Positions 60,871 through 64,000 of a DNA stretch of 64,000 nt are shown here, in pieces. The stretch comes from Thiohalocapsa sp963695445 (GTDB lineage: Bacteria; Pseudomonadota; Gammaproteobacteria; Chromatiales; Chromatiaceae): NCBI GenBank assembly GCA_963695445.1, contig CAVOGV010000036.1:124001-188000 (forward strand), given 5' to 3'. A program made the position numbers and the translations under genes. Each line of letters begins with the position of its first letter. Within the stretch, counting starts at the first letter, position 1. Under the pieces are notes generated by a model. That model had not been told where the DNA came from. It saw only the letters and a program-made list of their open reading frames with translations, and ran no database searches.

Positions 60871-61009
60871 GGGCGCTGCTTCGGGTGATGGCCAAGGCGC
60901 GCATCGCCGGCGGCGGGTTGCAGGGATGCTTCGGGGATCGCCAGATGCGGCAGGCTCTGGTACGTTGCCGCATCTGTCAGCCGTGCAAACCGTCTTCTGG
61001 AGGATGCCG

Positions 61010-62041
61010 ATGCGATGCCTACGAATCAATCTGGCCATGACGATGTTGTGGTTGCTTGCCGCGTCGAGTGCGGCGGTCGCGGCCGTCGACGACTTCGATG
61101 ACGGGGCCATCTATCAGGTGCACTATCCCGCCTGGTTCAAAGACAGTTTTCTGAATCTGGGTGAGGATGCCGACGAGGCGCGGGAGGCCGGCAAACAGGG
61201 GCTGTTCGTGTTCTTCACCACGCAGGGCTGCTCTTACTGTCACCTGTTCATCGAGACCAGCCTGGCGATCCTGAAATCAGCGACCGTCTGCGTGCGCATT
61301 TCGACAGCATTGGGTTGGAGATCTTCTCCGATGCGGAACTGACCGATTTCGCGGGCGAGCAGACCCGCGTCAAGACCTTCGCGCTGGATCAGGGCGTGCA
61401 ATTTGCGCCGACCATGCTGTTCTTCGACAGCGATGGTACGCGCCTGCTGCGGCTGACCGGGTACTACGAGCCGGAACGGTTCTCGACGGTGTTGGACTAC
61501 CTGATCGGTGGCCACCATCGGCAGCAGGGGCTGCGGGAATTCCTTGCCGCGCGGGCAGCGCCAACACCAGCCGAAGGTCTGTCCGACCGATGCGCTGTTT
61601 GCCGAGCCTCCATACGCCTTGGACCGCAGTCGCATGCCAGCCCAGCGCCCATTGCTGGTGCTGTTCGAAGGCGCGCAATGTGCTCGCTGCGCGCGCTTTC
61701 ATGACGAAGTGCTCGGCGACGTGCCGACCCGAGAGCGCTTGGCGGGTTTCGATGTCGTGCGCCTGGACGCCGGCGATGCTGGCACTCCGGTGCTGACGCC
61801 CGCTGGCGAGCGCACCAATCCGAAGTCCTGGTATGCCGAGCTGGGCTTTACCGAGCTGCCGGCGCTGGTGTTCTTCAATGAGTCCGGCGAGCAGGTACTG
61901 GCCACCGATGCCTTGGTGCTGAAGAGCCGGATGAACAACGTCATCGGTTTCGTCACCGATCGCGCCTACGAGCAAGGCTGGAACTATCAGCGCTATGCGC
62001 GCAGCCAGGCGCTGAAGAAAGCAGCCGCGGGTGCGCAGTGA
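61010..62041 (+). pseudogene. Secreted two-domain thioredoxin-like protein, two frameshifts as sequenced
   Basis: ATG 61010 has GGAGG upstream and a signal peptide (AMTMLWLLAASSAAVAAVDD). The first thioredoxin-like domain has FFTTQGCSYCHLF (CxxC). A shift near 61266 leads to DPEISDRLRAHFDSIGLEIF and QFAPTMLFFDSDG. After a second shift near 61555, a second domain follows with EGAQCARCARFHDEVLG (CxxC) and FTELPALVFFNESGE (cis-Pro). About 343 aa if repaired. Probably a periplasmic thiol-disulfide protein, maybe serving cytochrome or sulfur oxidation maturation; it lies behind cyd, not in a sox cluster. Confidence 0.75.
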
Positions 62042-62119
62042 CGCGTCGGCCACCACTCGCAATTTGGGTTAGGATAAGTAACCGACGTTGAACGACAGCA
62101 AACACCTTGGAGCAAGCCT

Positions 62120-62407
62120 ATGTCTAACGAGGGTTACCACGAGCCGATCGCCGAACTCAGTGATGAGACCCGCGACATGCACCGGGCAATCGTCTCGCTG
62201 ATGGAAGAGTTGGAGGCGGTCGACTGGTACAACCAGCGCGTTGATGCCTGCACGGACGCCGAGCTGAAGGCGATCCTGGCGCACAACCGTGACGAGGAGA
62301 AGGAACACGCGGCGATGGTGCTGGAATGGATCCGGCGCAAGGATGCGAAGTTCGACGATGAGCTCAAGGACTATCTGTTCACCGACAAACCGATTGCGCA
62401 CGGTTAA
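62120..62407 (+). CDS. Encapsulated-ferritin-like (EncFtn) protein, no cargo tail
   Basis: 95-aa two-helix ferroxidase protein resembling the encapsulated ferritin of Rhodospirillum. MHRAIVSLMEELEAVDWYNQ and AILAHNRDEEKEHAAMVLEW contain the metal-binding Glu and E-x2-H set that forms the ferroxidase centre at a dimer interface. The known proteins carry a C-terminal encapsulin targeting peptide after YLFT...; this one stops at DYLFTDKPIAHG without it, and no encapsulin shell gene is nearby. Iron oxidation or storage as a free annulus is inferred. Confidence 0.85.
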   Translation: MSNEGYHEPIAELSDETRDMHRAIVSLMEELEAVDWYNQRVDACTDAELKAILAHNRDEEKEHAAMVLEWIRRKDAKFDDELKDYLFTDKPIAHG

Positions 62408-62523
62408 GGCGATTGCCTGAGATCGCCTAAACGAAGGTCCGTCGCTCCGCGCCGTCTGTCCTCGATTCCAGACGGCGCGCGTGCCGTCTTGCGGCCCCGA
62501 GGCGATGACCAGGAGGATCGAGT

Positions 62524-63822
62524 ATGGGCGATTTTCACCAAGGGCCACAGATTACGACCCTGCACGCGCTGTACGAGGCCTTCGACAGCGAAGACTACCT
62601 GAGCACCCTCGAGCACAAGCTTGAGCACCATGCTCGCCACGAGCACATCAGCCTGTTGCTGCCGTCGCTGTTCAGTGAGATCGGCAACGCCGGCGTGCTC
62701 GACCGTATCCTGGAGCGCATTGGCGAGGTGCGCTATCTGTCCAGCATCGTCGTTGCCCTGGGCGGTGCGACCGAAGCCAGTCAGTACCGGGAGGCGAAGG
62801 CGTACTTCGGCCGCCTGGCGAGGCCCGATTGCGAGGTGCGCGTGGTGTGGATCGACGGACCGCGCATCCAAGACCTGCTGGCGCGGATGGCGGAGCGTGA
62901 GATCCCCACCGGCGAACAGGGCAAGGGGCAGTCGGTCTGGGTTACGCTCGGCTACCTGTTCGCGCGCGACGAGGCCGACATCATCGCGCTGCACGACTGC
63001 GACATCGTCACCTACAGTCGCACCATGCTTGGCCGGCTGATCGAGCCGGTGGCCAATCCCAACAACGACTTCCAGTTCTGTAAGGGCTACTACGCGCGCA
63101 TCTCTCCCACCGAGCGGTCCATGAAGGGACGCGTGACGCGCCTGTTCGTCACGCCCTTCGTCGACACCCTGTCCTGCCTCATGTATCAGCAGCAGGCGCC
63201 GGAGCTACAGCGCTTCTTCGACTATCACCGCAGCTTCAAGTATCCGCTGGCCGGTGAGTTCTGCTTCACGTCCGATCTGGCGCGCGGCCTGAACATCGCC
63301 TATGACTGGGGGCTGGAGGTGGCCACGCTGTCGCAGGTCTACGATCAACTCACGCGTCGTCAGGTGGCGCAGGTGGATCTCGCGCCCAACTACGAGCACA
63401 AGCACCAGGAGTTGTCGCCGGACGACACCAGCAAGGGTCTGCATCGTATGGTGGTGGACATCGCCAAGTTCTATCTCACCTACATGCGCTCCCATGGCGT
63501 GCCGCTGGACGACTCCTATGTCGACATGCTGTTGCACACGTACTATCAGAACGCGCTCAAGTACATACGCAAGTACAGCTATGACGCGGACATCAATGAC
63601 CTGCGCTTCGATCTGTACGAAGAGGAGTCCGCCGCCAGCCACTTCCGCGGTTTCCTGTGGGATGCCTGGATGCAGAGCAAGGGGCCGCAGGAGGCCAAGC
63701 TGATCCCGTCCTGGAACCGGGTTGCCTACACCTTCCCGGAGATCTACGAGCACCTGCTGGAGGCCGTGGAGGCGGACAACGCGGAGGCCGAGAACGTCGA
63801 GGCTGGCGACGCGCGGGAATGA
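62524..63822 (+). CDS. GT-A glycosyltransferase, probable glucosyl-3-phosphoglycerate synthase-like (GT81)
   Basis: 432-aa soluble glycosyltransferase. ATG 62524 with AGGA upstream. ITTLHALYEAF at the N-terminus, the metal-binding ALHDCDIVTYSR (DxD-type), QFCKGYYARIS and LAGEFCFTSDLARGLN are the pattern of GpgS-type enzymes that move glucose to 3-phosphoglycerate, the first step to glucosylglycerate. The matching phosphatase is not in the window. A compatible-solute role fits with the sucrose genes at 54-57 kb; other GT2/GT81 substrates remain possible. Confidence 0.65.
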   Translation: MGDFHQGPQITTLHALYEAFDSEDYLSTLEHKLEHHARHEHISLLLPSLFSEIGNAGVLDRILERIGEVRYLSSIVVALGGATEASQYREAKAYFGRLARPDCEVRVVWIDGPRIQDLLARMAEREIPTGEQGKGQSVWVTLGYLFARDEADIIALHDCDIVTYSRTMLGRLIEPVANPNNDFQFCKGYYARISPTERSMKGRVTRLFVTPFVDTLSCLMYQQQAPELQRFFDYHRSFKYPLAGEFCFTSDLARGLNIAYDWGLEVATLSQVYDQLTRRQVAQVDLAPNYEHKHQELSPDDTSKGLHRMVVDIAKFYLTYMRSHGVPLDDSYVDMLLHTYYQNALKYIRKYSYDADINDLRFDLYEEESAASHFRGFLWDAWMQSKGPQEAKLIPSWNRVAYTFPEIYEHLLEAVEADNAEAENVEAGDARE

Positions 63823-63848
63823 CGCCGGGTTGCCCCTGACCCCGGATT

Positions 63849-63879
63849 GCTTGAGGGCGCCAACTGTTTGCAGATGCGA
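63849..63879 (-). repeat. Dispersed element, family A, tail fragment
   Basis: GCTTGAGGGCGCCAACTGTT then TGCAGATGCG is the inverted form of the conserved tail seen at 6.25 and 19.08 kb. Core absent. Confidence 0.6.
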
Positions 63880-63948
63880 CAACGATAACGCACATGATCT
63901 CGGACGGTCTCGGAGTCTCCGCACTGCTCCACTAGCCGTCGTGCGCTG

Positions 63949-64000
63949 CTACAACAGTGCCACTGCCTTGATCTGAATCCACACCGGCATCTCCGGGGTC
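63949..64000 (-). CDS. Clipped 3' end of a minus-strand gene, possible RidA-type
   Basis: Reading inward from the window end, the minus strand gives TPEMPVWIQIKAVALL then TAG. This resembles the last strand of RidA/YjgF-type proteins, but sixteen residues are too few to be sure. The gene continues beyond the window. Confidence 0.3.
   Translation of the reverse strand, partial: TPEMPVWIQIKAVALL

Overview
The window looks like chromosomal DNA of an anoxygenic phototrophic gammaproteobacterium of the purple sulfur bacterium type (order Chromatiales). The main evidence is a photosynthesis superoperon in the order crtE-crtF-bchC-bchX-bchY-bchZ-pufB-pufA-pufL-pufM-pufC-pufB-pufA-pufB-pufA. It has three LH1 beta/alpha pairs and a tetraheme lipoprotein-type PufC. 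GC is high throughout. A nitrogen-fixation accessory operon, DraG-type nitrogenase control, cytochrome bd oxidase and a sucrose synthase/fructokinase pair fit a microoxic, osmotically adapted diazotroph. The genus cannot be fixed from the sequence alone.

Layout. 1-11 kb: DNA repair (nei), transporters, two 2-oxoglutarate/Fe(II) oxygenases, murein endopeptidase MepA and unknown proteins. 11-24 kb: signalling and Fe-S assembly. This holds a giant CheB/CheR-PAS-histidine kinase, a PAS-GGDEF cyclase, a NarL-type regulator, SufE and an IscA-type carrier, a Lon-N-domain protein, a degenerate sensor kinase, and tRNA-Cys and tRNA-Leu. 24-27 kb: small conserved hypotheticals and a PDC-sensor protein. 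27-33.5 kb (minus strand): nifB, a 4Fe-4S ferredoxin, an ArsC-like nitrogenase-associated protein, a flavodiiron protein, two 2Fe-2S ferredoxins, nifQ and draG, read from a recognisable sigma-54 promoter with a NifA-type upstream site. 34-36 kb: a periplasmic-sensor diguanylate cyclase and a nuclease remnant. 36-51 kb: the photosynthesis superoperon followed by dxs. 51-57 kb: MBL hydrolase, Nudix hydrolase, a DUF3581 protein, sucrose synthase and fructokinase. 57.7-64 kb: cydABX, a two-domain thioredoxin-like protein, an encapsulated-ferritin-like protein, a GpgS-like glycosyltransferase, and the clipped end of one more gene.

How the genes connect. Dxs and CrtE supply isoprenoid precursor, CrtF modifies carotenoids, and BchC/X/Y/Z make bacteriochlorophyll a for the Puf reaction centre and LH1. 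TGT-N12-ACA (PpsR/CrtJ-type) sites overlap TTGACA -35 boxes at both crtE and bchC. A third site of the same design lies upstream of an unknown membrane protein at 6.6-7.2 kb. The nif operon supplies FeMo-cofactor assembly (NifB, NifQ), electron carriers, oxygen protection and nitrogenase reactivation.

Two cautions. At least a dozen otherwise conserved genes carry single-base frameshifts (bchY three times; also bchZ, crtF, nifB, draG, iscA and others), which points to consensus indel errors more than to true gene loss. The intergenic spaces are full of repeats: a roughly 130-bp bipartite dispersed element, a REP-like palindrome, and palindromic blocks carrying hexanucleotide tracts.
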